From Halapricum sp. CBA1109 (lineage in GTDB: Archaea > Halobacteriota > Halobacteria > Halobacteriales > Haloarculaceae): a DNA stretch of 32,333 nt. The position numbers were made by a program, and so were the translations under genes. Each line of letters begins with the position of its first letter. Position 1 is the stretch's first letter. The stretch covers positions 1-32,333 of the forward strand of contig NZ_WPCA01000015.1 in the NCBI RefSeq assembly GCF_009741825.1, given 5' to 3'. Under the pieces are notes generated by a model. That model was not told where the DNA came from and made no database searches. It worked only from the letters and a program-made list of their open reading frames with translations. This document shows, one piece after another, positions 8,282-15,472 of this stretch.

Positions 8282-8470
8282 GTGACCGACCTTCCGGCGG
8301 GAACCACGGCCGATTGGCTGCTCGCGCTCATCCCAGTGACGCTGCTGGGTGGACTGGCAGTCGGGTGGCTGTCGTCGCTGTCGCTGGCGCTCGGCGCCGT
8401 CGCCGGGTCGGTGCCGGCGTCGGGGCTCGTCGGGTACGCGCTGTTTTTCGCGGGAATCGGCGAGAAGTAG
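8282..8470 (+). CDS. Small two-helix membrane protein
   Basis: A 62-aa protein with two hydrophobic helices (roughly residues 13-35 and 40-58) after a short hydrophilic start, ending FFAGIGEK. It uses a GTG start, placed by a strong TATA-like box exactly 27 nt upstream. No family is recognised and no catalytic residues are visible. The stop is one base away from the stop of the next gene, which converges on it. Consistent haloarchaeal codon use and the promoter make it a credible gene. Confidence 0.65.
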   Translation: MTDLPAGTTADWLLALIPVTLLGGLAVGWLSSLSLALGAVAGSVPASGLVGYALFFAGIGEK

Positions 8471-8471
8471 G

Positions 8472-8846
8472 CTACTGTGCGGCCGCGCCGCCGCCGTCCT
8501 CGGGGAAGGCCTGTTTGACCTGTAGCGCCGCGCTCGCGGCCAGTCCCAGCGCGAGGTCCTCGCGCTCGTCGTCGGTGATGGCGGCGTCGTCGGCGTCCTC
8601 CAGAGCGTAGCCCGCACTGACGACGGAGCCGACCGGTGGCTGGACCGCGATGGTCGCCTCCGGACCGCCCGTCCCGCGGGTCAACTCCGAGCCGACGACG
8701 AAATCGCCCGGGAGCAACTCGCGGGTCCGGGCCGCGACGCTGGAGAGGTCACGCCGCAGTGTCCGGCGCTGGTCCGGCGTCAGCGTCGTCTCCGTCCCCT
8801 CCGGCCCACCACTGGTCGGCATATTTCCGTACATTGAGTTGGTCAC
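8472..8846 (-). CDS. Conserved haloarchaeal protein (probably DUF5811)
   Basis: A 124-aa acidic soluble protein with a disordered start (MTNSMYGNMPTSGGPEG). A domain follows containing PGDFVVGSELTRGTGGPEATIAVQPP and an Ala-rich C-terminal helix. From memory it matches the haloarchaeal family called DUF5811, but the name is unchecked. The function is unknown. It lies 36 nt downstream of the arginine decarboxylase gene on the same strand; an AT-rich stretch (ATAAAAAACC) in that gap could serve as its own promoter. A role linked to the decarboxylase cannot be claimed. Confidence 0.72.
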   Translation of the reverse strand: MTNSMYGNMPTSGGPEGTETTLTPDQRRTLRRDLSSVAARTRELLPGDFVVGSELTRGTGGPEATIAVQPPVGSVVSAGYALEDADDAAITDDEREDLALGLAASAALQVKQAFPEDGGGAAAQ

Positions 8847-8882
8847 TCCGTATGCGAGGCAGGGATAAAAAACCGCGGTTCG

Positions 8883-9368
8883 TTATTCGACTATCGGTCG
8901 GCTCTGTCCGTAGGCGGCGACGACGACGGCGCTCGCGTACGCCTCGGGGTCGGGGTCGGCACGGGACAGTCGGACCGTCGGGTCGTCCTCGAACTCCCAG
9001 TCCCGGAGCGCCTTCCCGGCGTCGAGGCCGTCGCGGATGGCCGCTTCGACGGCCTCGGCGTCGTGGCCTTCGGTCTCGTAGAACAGCCCCTGTCCGGACT
9101 CGCTGCGGACCCAGCCGATGCCGGCGACGGCCGGCCGGCGCGCGTCCGGTTCGACCGTCGACTCGCTCTGGACGACGGTGAGGGCGTTCCCGGTCGGTCC
9201 GAGGTCCGGCGCGGTGCCGGCCTCTTTCAGGTCCGGCCCGGCGGGAACGACCGACGAGACAGTGATCAGGTTGTAGTTGTGGACGTTCGCCGCCGCGAGC
9301 GCGCTGTCGTAGGCCGCCGTCTCGGTCGGGCCGGTCGCGTCGCCCCACACGACCCGAATCGTACTCAT
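8883..9368 (-). CDS. pdaD: Pyruvoyl-dependent arginine decarboxylase
   Basis: Converts arginine to agmatine, which archaea use for polyamines and for agmatidine in the tRNA-Ile anticodon. The 161-aa proenzyme has the self-cleavage motif NYNLITVSSVVPAGP. By analogy with characterised family members, cleavage between S38 and S39 would produce a small beta chain and an alpha chain with S39 converted to the pyruvoyl cofactor. The later GQGLFYETEG segment is also typical of the family. Length is normal. It sits between the broken solute-binding gene and the DUF5811-like gene, all on the same strand. Confidence 0.9.
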   Translation of the reverse strand: MSTIRVVWGDATGPTETAAYDSALAAANVHNYNLITVSSVVPAGPDLKEAGTAPDLGPTGNALTVVQSESTVEPDARRPAVAGIGWVRSESGQGLFYETEGHDAEAVEAAIRDGLDAGKALRDWEFEDDPTVRLSRADPDPEAYASAVVVAAYGQSRPIVE

Positions 9369-9407
9369 ATCTCCCCCTCGATTACCGCCACGGGATAAGG
9401 TTTCGTT

Positions 9408-10725
9408 TCACGCCGAGAGGACGCCGGTCAGTGTCTCCAGTACCGCGTCCTGGCGGTCCTCGTCGTCGAACCGGAACAGCGCTCCGAGGTACCGGACGTA
9501 CGCGTCCGGCGCGAGGACGAGCCGGTGCGTGATCGAGGGAAGACGGGCCGCGGCGGTTCGGTAGGCGTCGTACTGGTCGGCCGTCGGCGTCGGGAGGGCG
9601 GACGGGTCGCGTCGGTCCGAAGCGGGAACGACCCCGCCGCGACGCTGAACCGCCGCTGTGCCGGCGTCGACCCGACGAACCGGAGCCACCGCTCTGAGCG
9701 TTCCGGCGTCGGCGCCTCGACGGGCGCGCCAAAGGCCGTGGCACCGAACTGGACGGTCCCCGCCGTGCCCGGGAACGGCGTGACGGCCCAGTCGTCGCCG
9801 TAGGCGGCGTCGGGCCGCGCCGCGAGCCCCGACGTCGAGGCGGCCCCACCGACGAGTCGCCCGCCGGCAGCGACCATCGCCACGCGGCCGTCGAGCAGCG
9901 ATTCGACCGTCGGTCCGGGGTCGCGGTCCGAGCGACCGAACGCGGTGAGGTCCATGACTGTCCCGACCGCTCGTTCGACCGTCGCCGTGTCGAACCCTGA
10001 CTCCAGCGCCTCCCGGTAGCGTTCGGTGCCCATTCGGGCCAGCAACACCCCCTCCAGCAACCGCCCGACCTGCCACGGCACGTCGCCGGGCCACGACAGC
10101 GCCACGGCGTCGGTCTCCGCCTCGACGGTCGCTAAGGCTGTCCGGAGCGCCGCCGGGCCGCCGAGGCGTCCGGGTCGACGCCCGCCCGGTCGAGGACCGA
10201 CGGATTGTACAGCAGCGTGTTCACCCGCCGCCCCGTCCACGGGACGGAGATGTGGGTCCCGTCGGTCCGGACCGCGCGGCGCACGTCCGCAGGGTAGCCC
10301 CCGCCGATGTCGTCCCACACCGACTCGCCGATGTCACGGAGGTACGACGCACGGGCGAGCGACAGCAGCGCCGGGCCGGTCTCGGTCTGCCAGATGCCCG
10401 GCGGCGTGCCCCGGTCGGCCCGCCCTTCGAGCCCCTGTTCGATGCGGCTGATACCGTATGCGTTCACCGACTCGACGCGCACGTCGGGCCGCCGCTGTTC
10501 GAACAGGTCGACCATCGCGTCGTAGCCGGCGCTCTCGCCGTCTCCCGACAGCCAGTGGGCGACGCGCAACGGGTCCCCCGACTGCTCGTCGGGCGTCCGT
10601 TCGGTCGTCGGGACGGCCGCCGGCGTCACCGTCTCGTAGTCGCCGCCGAGGCCCGAACACCCGGCGAACAGTCCCGCGACGCCTGCCGCGCCGCCCAACA
10701 CTGCCCGCCGCGACCGGCGTTCCAT
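9408..10725 (-). pseudogene. ABC-type extracellular solute-binding lipoprotein, broken by two frameshifts
   Basis: The frame from 10725 encodes a Tat lipoprotein start (MERRSRRAVLGGAAGVAG...GC, lipobox Cys23) and an extracellular solute-binding domain (PLRVAHWLSGDGESAGYDAM). It stops at 10132. Homology continues in a second frame from about 10160 to 9613 (LRTALATVEAETDAVALSWPG) and in a third from about 9613 to 9408 (YDAYRTAAARLPSITH). Adding one base at each junction, in a GGCCCGGCGG run and in a GACGCGACCC run, restores a 439-aa protein of normal family length. The breaks are either assembly deletions or true decay. No ABC permease or ATPase gene is adjacent. Confidence 0.8.
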
Positions 10726-10799
10726 ACTCTACTACACGGGACCGACGCGCAAAAACCGTCGGTCGCCGGGGCCCGCGGCCTACCGACCGTCGGCCGCCC

Positions 10800-12692
10800 T
10801 CAGCGGCCGTGTTTTGTCACGCACGTCGACAGGCCGATCAACTCGACCGGTTCGGAGTTGTCCGGCGAGTAGACGACCATCTGGCCTTTCTCCATGTAGG
10901 GCACCTTCGATTCGAGGTTGCTCGGGATGTTGACCGCCGAGATGGCGTCCTCGTCGCCGAGGTTGAGAACGGCGGTCGTGTTGATCTGTTTGAACACCGG
11001 GTCGGCGATGTCCTGTGGGTCCTGCGTGATGAGAAAGAGGCCCAGTCGCTCCTTGCGGCCCTGTTTCGCGGCGTCAGTGAACTTCCCGATGACCTTCCGG
11101 GCCTGGACGGTGTCGGCGTCGGTGAGGAAGTTGTGGGCCTCGTCCATCCCGACGATAAGCGGCGTCTCCTCGATGCGCTCGTAGCGGGGGTCGTTCGACA
11201 GTTTCTCGTCGACGATCAGCGACGCCAGCGCCAATACCACCGTCTCGGTCGCCCGCGAGTCGTTGATGTGGTAGGTCGGGACGACCGTCAGGCCGCCGGG
11301 GCGGACGAACTCGTGGATGCGGTCGGTGATGGGCCGGGCGTCCTGATCGAAGACGTTCCCGAACCCCTGCGCGCGCCGTCGGACAGCGTCGAAGGTGGCC
11401 TCGTGGACCTTCCCGCTCTCGTCCAACTCCTCCCGCAGCGCCGGGTCGTCGAGGAAGGAGATGAACTGTTCGTAGGTTCCGTCCTCGCCCGCTTGGGCCC
11501 AGAACCGCGGGAGGAGGACGTTCACCAGCGCCGCGTACTGGTTGTCGTTGAGGCCGCTCCCGGCGATGAGCCACGGGTTGCCCCGCACCATGGAAAAGGG
11601 GATGGTGAACGTGACCTGCTCGGCGCGGTGGTGGTCGGCGGCGTACGTCGACCCTGCTACTTCGGGGACGAACGCGACGGTGTCGTCGTGGCCGCCGCAG
11701 GCCACCCCCTCACGTTCACACCGGCGCTGGAACGCCGCGGGCAGTTCGCCGTCGTCGTGCATCTGGGCGTACTCGTCTTGGGGGTCGAAGACGACCATCC
11801 CCGGGGACACCTCGCGGTCGCCGCCCGCCTCGACCGGGTACGTCCGGTCCTCGGCGAGGTACTGCCGGAGGATGTTCTTCGCCCCGTGGGTCTTGCCCGA
11901 CCCGGTTCCCCCGGCGACCAGCGTGTGCCGGAAGACCAGCGGGTCCCCCGACTCGTAGTCGTCCTTGAGGCGGTAGTCGATGGTCGGTGGCTCGGCGGCG
12001 GTTCGGACCTTCTCGCCGCCGACTGCGAGGTGCCCGAGGAAGACGCCCTCGCCGGGCATCTTCAGCCCCGTCTTGATTTCAGTCGGGTCGTCGGCCTGCC
12101 GGACGACCGTCTCCGGTTTCGGGACGCGGTCGGTCATCCGCCGCTTGAGTTCGCCTGCTCGCGGCTCGTCGCCGCTCGCTTCTTCGGAGGCGCGTGGCGC
12201 CTCCCTGTCCTCGTACAGCACCGCCACCGGTTCCAGCGTCGCCATAAACTTGAAGTCCTGCTCGTCTATCTCGCGAGAGCGCATCGCCCGCCGGGCGTGA
12301 ATCTCGGTGGCGTCGTCGGCCCGGAACTCCTGTGCGTACTCAAGCGCCGTGATACGGCAGAAGAGCTTCTCGCCGTCGGGGTAGGGGACGAGGAGGTACT
12401 TCCCGATGCGGACGGCCGAACGGTTCCCGACGGTGATGTACGCCCGCAGACGGGTGTCGTCTTCGTCCTCGCTGATCGTCAGCCCCTCCGCCGCCGAGAG
12501 GACGCCGATGCCCGCGTCGCTCCCGGCCGGCGTGACCTCGACCGTCTCGAAGTCGTCGTCTCTGTCCCGTTCGGGCGGGTCGTCGTCGAGCACCTCGGCG
12601 TCGTCGTCCGGTGTCGATCCACCGCCGTCGTCCGCCGAAGCCGCCTGCTCGTCGTCGCCGTCGAAATCAGTGAAATCCCCGAGGTCGGACAT
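10800..12692 (-). CDS. herA: HerA-like DNA-translocating ATPase
   Basis: HerA is a hexameric ATP-driven DNA translocase that works with the nuclease NurA in double-strand-break end processing. The 630-aa protein has a long acidic N-terminal tail (1-50) and a HerA-type barrel region with LRAYITVGNRSAVRIGKYLL. The ATPase core follows, with Walker A GGTGSGKT (261-268), Walker B GMDEAHNF (DEAH 517-520) and the sensor segment LFLITQDPQDI. The frame is intact. Its usual partner nurA is also present in this window, but about 8 kb away (20441-21703) rather than adjacent. Confidence 0.88.
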   Translation of the reverse strand: MSDLGDFTDFDGDDEQAASADDGGGSTPDDDAEVLDDDPPERDRDDDFETVEVTPAGSDAGIGVLSAAEGLTISEDEDDTRLRAYITVGNRSAVRIGKYLLVPYPDGEKLFCRITALEYAQEFRADDATEIHARRAMRSREIDEQDFKFMATLEPVAVLYEDREAPRASEEASGDEPRAGELKRRMTDRVPKPETVVRQADDPTEIKTGLKMPGEGVFLGHLAVGGEKVRTAAEPPTIDYRLKDDYESGDPLVFRHTLVAGGTGSGKTHGAKNILRQYLAEDRTYPVEAGGDREVSPGMVVFDPQDEYAQMHDDGELPAAFQRRCEREGVACGGHDDTVAFVPEVAGSTYAADHHRAEQVTFTIPFSMVRGNPWLIAGSGLNDNQYAALVNVLLPRFWAQAGEDGTYEQFISFLDDPALREELDESGKVHEATFDAVRRRAQGFGNVFDQDARPITDRIHEFVRPGGLTVVPTYHINDSRATETVVLALASLIVDEKLSNDPRYERIEETPLIVGMDEAHNFLTDADTVQARKVIGKFTDAAKQGRKERLGLFLITQDPQDIADPVFKQINTTAVLNLGDEDAISAVNIPSNLESKVPYMEKGQMVVYSPDNSEPVELIGLSTCVTKHGR

Positions 12693-12752
12693 ACACGGGC
12701 AAACGGCGGCGACCCCTAAGGTCCTTCGGGGCCGTTCGCCGCCAGCGGTACG

Positions 12753-12869
12753 TCAGTGGGCCGCGTCGAGCGTCGTCACGACGGCGGCTGTCGCCCACTC
12801 CGGCCCTCGGTAGCTGTCTTTCCCGATGGCTCCTCGGAGGTCATCCCGGACCTTCCAGCGGCGTGACAT
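12753..12869 (-). CDS. Possible 38-aa ORF overlapping the PEBP gene end
   Basis: This frame encodes MSRRWKVRDDLRGAIGKD and ends TTLDAAH. It starts inside the last codons of the PEBP-like gene and runs 84 nt beyond its stop. The residue mix looks protein-like (RDDLRGAIGKDSYRGPEW), but I recognise no family. It could be a small gene, the tail of a decayed gene or chance. A second frame beginning with an ATGA overlap of the PEBP stop encodes only 22 low-complexity residues and is less convincing. Confidence 0.25.
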   Translation of the reverse strand: MSRRWKVRDDLRGAIGKDSYRGPEWATAAVVTTLDAAH

Positions 12870-13428
12870 CGCCGGCGCGAGCGTAGCTGACCGTCGTCCG
12901 CGTGCTGGCGAGGACCCGTCCCTCGGTGGCTTCGACGGCGTCTTCGTTGGTCGTCCCGCCGTCGATATCGAGTCGCCGGTCGAGCGCGTAGATCTGAAAG
13001 TCGTAGTCGTAGGTCTCGCCCGGCGGCGGGCACGGCGCACGGTAGCCCACCTCGCCCAGACGGACCCGGCCCTGCCGGGCACCGTCGAGCGACCCGACCG
13101 TCGGCTCCCGGGGGAGGTCCTCGGGGATGCGCTCGGTTTCGGGAGGGACGTTCCACAGCGTCCAGAGCAGCGACTGGTTGGCGATGTTCGAGGTGACCGT
13201 CGCGGTGACCATCACCGATGCCGTCGGTTCGGGCACCGACGAGAGGGTGACGGCCGGCGAGACGCCGTCCCCGTCACAGGAGAACCGAACCGGCAGTCGC
13301 CCACCGTCGTCAAGCGCCGGTAGGTCGGCCGACAGCGGCGACGCCGACTGCCGGGAGACGGTCACACAGCCACCGACAGCGGCGACCGCGCTCGTTCCGG
13401 CCGCAGCGAGGAACTGGCGACGTTGCAC
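12841..13428 (-). CDS. PEBP-family (YbhB/YbcL-like) lipoprotein
   Basis: A 195-aa secreted member of the phosphatidylethanolamine-binding/Raf-kinase-inhibitor-like family. The GTG start at 13428 gives MQRRQFLAAAGTSAVAAVGGC, a Tat signal with a lipobox. The PEBP domain shows RFSCDGDGVSPAVTLSSVPE (the family's usual DG-x-x-SP region), then LWTLWNVPPET and APCPPPGETYDYDFQIYALD, which match the family's ligand-pocket blocks. Upstream TTG or GTG codons would extend it to 13482 but would move the twin arginines away from the N-terminus. It is divergent from the EEP gene. The ligand is unknown. Confidence 0.85.
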   Translation of the reverse strand: MQRRQFLAAAGTSAVAAVGGCVTVSRQSASPLSADLPALDDGGRLPVRFSCDGDGVSPAVTLSSVPEPTASVMVTATVTSNIANQSLLWTLWNVPPETERIPEDLPREPTVGSLDGARQGRVRLGEVGYRAPCPPPGETYDYDFQIYALDRRLDIDGGTTNEDAVEATEGRVLASTRTTVSYARAGDVTPLEGPG

Positions 13429-13516
13429 GCTCGCGCTTGGACCGGCAGCCACTTGGCGGCGTCGGGTCGCGCCGCTTCCCAAACAGACTCAAAGGGTGGC
13501 CCCCACACTCGAAGTG

Positions 13517-14317
13517 ATGACCGAGTGGCTGCGCGTCATGACGTACAACGTCCGGTACGACAACCCCGAGGACGGGGACCACGGCTGGGACCACCGCCGG
13601 TCGGCGGTCGCGGACACTATCCGCTTTCGGGACCCGGACCTGCTCGGCCTCCAGGAACCGTTGACTCACCAGTTGTCGTACCTCCGCGAGCAACTCCCCG
13701 ACTTCGAGTTCGTCGGCGCGGCCCGTATGGACGGCGGCGACGAGGGCGAGTTCTCGCCCATCGGCTACCGCCCCGACCGCTTCGAGTGCCTCGACTCCTC
13801 GACGTTCTGGCTCTCGCCGACGCCCGACGAAGCAGGGTCGACCGGGTGGGACGCCCGCTACCCACGCATCGTGACGTGGGCGCGCCTGCGTGACCGGGCA
13901 AGCGACACCGTCTTCGTCCACGCCAACACCCACTTCTCCCACGACGGGCCCGAGGCGCGCCGCCAGAGCGCGCAACTGGTCCGCGAGCGCATCGACACCA
14001 TCACCGATGCCGAGCCACTCCTCCTCACTGGCGACTTCAACGCCATCGCCGGCGAACCGGGCTACGAACCGCTGGTCGACCCCGACCGCGGCCGCCGGAC
14101 GCTGACCAACGCCATCGACCGCTCGACCTACGGCCACCACGGCCCGCTGACGAGCGTCACCGACTTCGAGCGCCTCGTCCCCAACCGCAAGATAGACCAC
14201 GTCTTCGTCACCGACGGCGTCGACGTCCGCCAACACGGCGTCTGTACCGACCTCCGCACCGCCGAAGCCTACCCCTCCGACCACTTCCCGGTACTGGCCC
14301 AACTGTCCGTGGAGTAA
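13517..14317 (+). CDS. Endonuclease/exonuclease/phosphatase (EEP) family protein
   Basis: A 266-aa metal-dependent phosphoesterase with the DNase I-like fold. Visible motifs in order are MTYNVRYDN (N11), LLGLQEP (E47), HANTHFSH, LLTGDFNA (D and N catalytic pair), KIDHVFV and the terminal SDHFPV (catalytic His). The substrate is uncertain: family members hydrolyse nucleic acids, inositol phosphates or sphingomyelin, and this form most resembles the small phosphatase-type members. There is no signal peptide, so it should be cytoplasmic. An upstream in-frame extension to 13127 overlaps the PEBP gene antisense and is rejected. The ATG at 13517 gives the conserved beginning MTEWLRVMTYNVR. Confidence 0.9.
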   Translation: MTEWLRVMTYNVRYDNPEDGDHGWDHRRSAVADTIRFRDPDLLGLQEPLTHQLSYLREQLPDFEFVGAARMDGGDEGEFSPIGYRPDRFECLDSSTFWLSPTPDEAGSTGWDARYPRIVTWARLRDRASDTVFVHANTHFSHDGPEARRQSAQLVRERIDTITDAEPLLLTGDFNAIAGEPGYEPLVDPDRGRRTLTNAIDRSTYGHHGPLTSVTDFERLVPNRKIDHVFVTDGVDVRQHGVCTDLRTAEAYPSDHFPVLAQLSVE

Positions 14318-14351
14318 CCGACCGGTTCTATCCGGCGTATACAAGGAGAAA

Positions 14352-14358
14352 ACATATG
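14352..14358 (+). promoter_or_regulatory. TATA-like box for the 168-aa membrane protein
   Basis: ACATATG is centred 28 nt before the ATG at 14383, which favours that start over the in-frame ATG at 14356 that lies within the box itself. Confidence 0.4.
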
Positions 14359-14382
14359 CCGCCCCCTCGGACAGAGACCTGT

Positions 14383-14889
14383 ATGGACAGCGACCGCGCC
14401 GCCACTGCGGCGGTCGTCGTCGGTCTCCTGCTGGTCGTCGCCGGAGTCGGGTCCGTCGCGCTCGGACTGGGCGGGACCGAGTACTATCACGATGTCTGGG
14501 ACGTCGAGGATTCGCCCCCGAATGTGTCCGACGGGAACACGACCGACCGGCCCGACGGCGTGTATGCCCTCTCGAACCTCTCCGACCGGGGCCAGACGGC
14601 GGTCAACCGGACGCTGGACGGCTATTGGACCAACGGGAGCGGATACACCATCACGGACGAGAAACAGCTCCCGCCGGAGTTCTTCTACGAGACTGATGCC
14701 CCGAGCCCCGGACACGGTATCTACTACGTCGAGTATCGCGGGATATACTACGAAATCGTGACGGGGTCGTCGTGGCAACCCCTCTCGCCGCTGGTTCTCG
14801 TCGGATTCCCCACTGCGCTGTTCGGCGTCGTCATCGGCTTGCTCGGCCTCGTATCCTCGGTCTTCCGCCGCGGTAGCAGCGAGGGCTGA
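14383..14889 (+). CDS. Haloarchaeal membrane protein with two flanking helices and an extracytoplasmic domain
   Basis: A 168-aa protein starting MDSDRAATAAVVVGLLLVV. One helix spans residues about 7-33 and a second about 131-158, with an extracytoplasmic middle of roughly 95 residues that is rich in Tyr, Asn and Asp and has several N-x-S/T sites (NVS, NTT, NLS, NRT, NGS). That region contains YALSNLSDRGQTAVNRTLDG, a segment I recall from other haloarchaeal two-helix proteins, without a function. It is the last ordinary gene before the repeat-bounded island. The function is unknown. Confidence 0.75.
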   Translation: MDSDRAATAAVVVGLLLVVAGVGSVALGLGGTEYYHDVWDVEDSPPNVSDGNTTDRPDGVYALSNLSDRGQTAVNRTLDGYWTNGSGYTITDEKQLPPEFFYETDAPSPGHGIYYVEYRGIYYEIVTGSSWQPLSPLVLVGFPTALFGVVIGLLGLVSSVFRRGSSEG

Positions 14890-14943
14890 TCGTCCCCCGC
14901 CACGCACCTCTGGAGGTCTATCGGCGCCCATTCCGCACTCGGA

Positions 14944-15075
14944 TCACTGTTCAAAGCCGTCCTCGAACCGGAAGGTCCCGTCGCGCTGGATCACCTCGCC
15001 GTCGACCTCGATGCGGGAGTCCTCGCTCATATCGACGATCATATCGGTGTGAATCGCCGAGTCGTTGCCCTCCCG
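14944..15075 (-). pseudogene. Orphan 3' end of an M29 aminopeptidase gene
   Basis: Forty-three codons plus TGA, in frame, encode the C-terminal end of an M29 aminopeptidase (REGNDSAIHTDMIVDMSEDS...), the same sequence found at the end of the full gene at 18930-20017. The copy ends FRFEDGFEQ, whereas the full gene ends FRFEE, so the last residues differ. There is no upstream part, so it cannot be a working gene. It is the left of two 116-bp repeats that enclose the AT-rich island. It is most simply the original gene end left behind when the island entered. Confidence 0.85.
14960..15075. repeat. Left copy of the 116-bp direct repeat
   Basis: Matches 18934-19049 in the same orientation over 116 bp with two mismatches (at 14991 and 14995: T/C and C/T). 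Similarity ends abruptly on both sides. It derives from the 3' end of the aminopeptidase gene. See the candidate island entry. Confidence 0.95.
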
Positions 15076-15183
15076 CCGCGGTGGCACCAAGGGCTGATTC
15101 CCGGCACTTCCCACCCGGCGTCAGTCGATCCAGTAGCGCTTGAGACGGGTTATCGGCCGATCTAACCTCGAAATATAATAGTA

Positions 15184-15208
15184 TATGGGTTGAATGAACC
15201 CCATTTAT
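15184..15208. repeat. Imperfect palindrome upstream of the peptide gene
   Basis: ATGGGTT and AACCCCAT flank a five-base spacer (GAATG) with one extra C, and AT-rich arms extend the symmetry. It lies just before, and partly within, the first TATA-like box of the peptide gene, where a repressor or activator could act. No binding protein is known, and chance symmetry is possible. Confidence 0.35.
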
Positions 15209-15246
15209 ATATACGTGCACTATTACAAATACTAAAATTTATATTT
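15202..15246 (+). promoter_or_regulatory. Two TATA-like boxes upstream of the candidate precursor peptide
   Basis: TTTATATATAC (15204-15214) and AATTTATATTTG (15236-15247) lie in tandem. The second is centred about 32 nt before the ATG at 15274, giving a leader of at most a few bases; the first would give a leader of about 40 nt. Both read toward the small peptide gene and away from the aminopeptidase remnant. Confidence 0.5.
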
Positions 15247-15273
15247 GATGTCGAACTACTGTTCTTTGCAGCA

Positions 15274-15381
15274 ATGGCAAAGAGTCACTTCAACCCTGAC
15301 CTAGAGCAGATTAATGAAGACGACGAACCGAAGAAAAACGAAGCGATGCGAATGACCCACAACGGCCACGTCGCTACGTAA
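15274..15381 (+). CDS. Small peptide, candidate RiPP precursor
   Basis: A 35-codon ORF starting MAKSHFNPDLEQINEDDEP and ending MTHNGHVAT. It is very hydrophilic, with seven Asp/Glu concentrated in residues 9-22 and Ser/Thr/Lys at positions 3, 4, 20, 21, 28 and 35. These are the two side-chain classes that graspetide ATP-grasp enzymes join as esters or amides. It has no Cys. A well-placed TATA-like box precedes the ATG, and strong hairpins follow the stop. An in-frame TTG upstream (15190) would add a hydrophobic segment, but it lies across the promoter elements and is rejected. It is convergent with the ATP-grasp gene, 91 nt away. The precursor role is inferred from size, composition and neighbours. 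Confidence 0.55.
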   Translation: MAKSHFNPDLEQINEDDEPKKNEAMRMTHNGHVAT

Positions 15382-15402
15382 CGACACTTAGACCGTCATT
15401 GT

Positions 15403-15437
15403 GGGGAGTACTTTGAATTCCTTCAAAGGCACTCCCC
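15403..15437. terminator. Strong hairpin between the peptide gene and the ATP-grasp gene
   Basis: The arms GGGGAGT-CTTTGAA (15403-15417) and TTCAAAG-ACTCCCC (15422-15437) form 14 base pairs with a four-base loop and a small A/GC internal bulge. It lies 22 nt after the peptide stop and 36 nt after the (corrected) stop of the convergent ATP-grasp gene. A second small hairpin with a T-run (ATCCG...CGGAT, 15442-15458) follows at once. This fits a bidirectional terminator or 3'-end stabiliser, although archaeal terminators often need only T-runs. Confidence 0.6.
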
Positions 15438-15472
15438 CCCAATCCGGATTTTTCGGATACATCTTCAGTACG

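Noticed and set aside
10458-12719. A 753-codon plus-strand open frame opposite herA
   Set aside because: It is an antisense shadow of HerA; the HerA frame carries Walker A and B motifs.
15076-15180. A tRNA gene or tRNA fragment as the insertion target at the left island edge
   Set aside because: No T-loop or acceptor stem could be found. The duplicated sequence is protein-coding (the aminopeptidase end).
14951-15220. A minus-strand open frame of 89 codons entering the left repeat
   Set aside because: It reads the aminopeptidase remnant in the wrong frame and has no protein-like content.
15190-15273. An N-terminal extension of the 35-aa peptide from a TTG codon
   Set aside because: It runs through two TATA-like boxes and a palindrome; a TTG start is rare in haloarchaea; the ATG at 15274 has a properly placed promoter.
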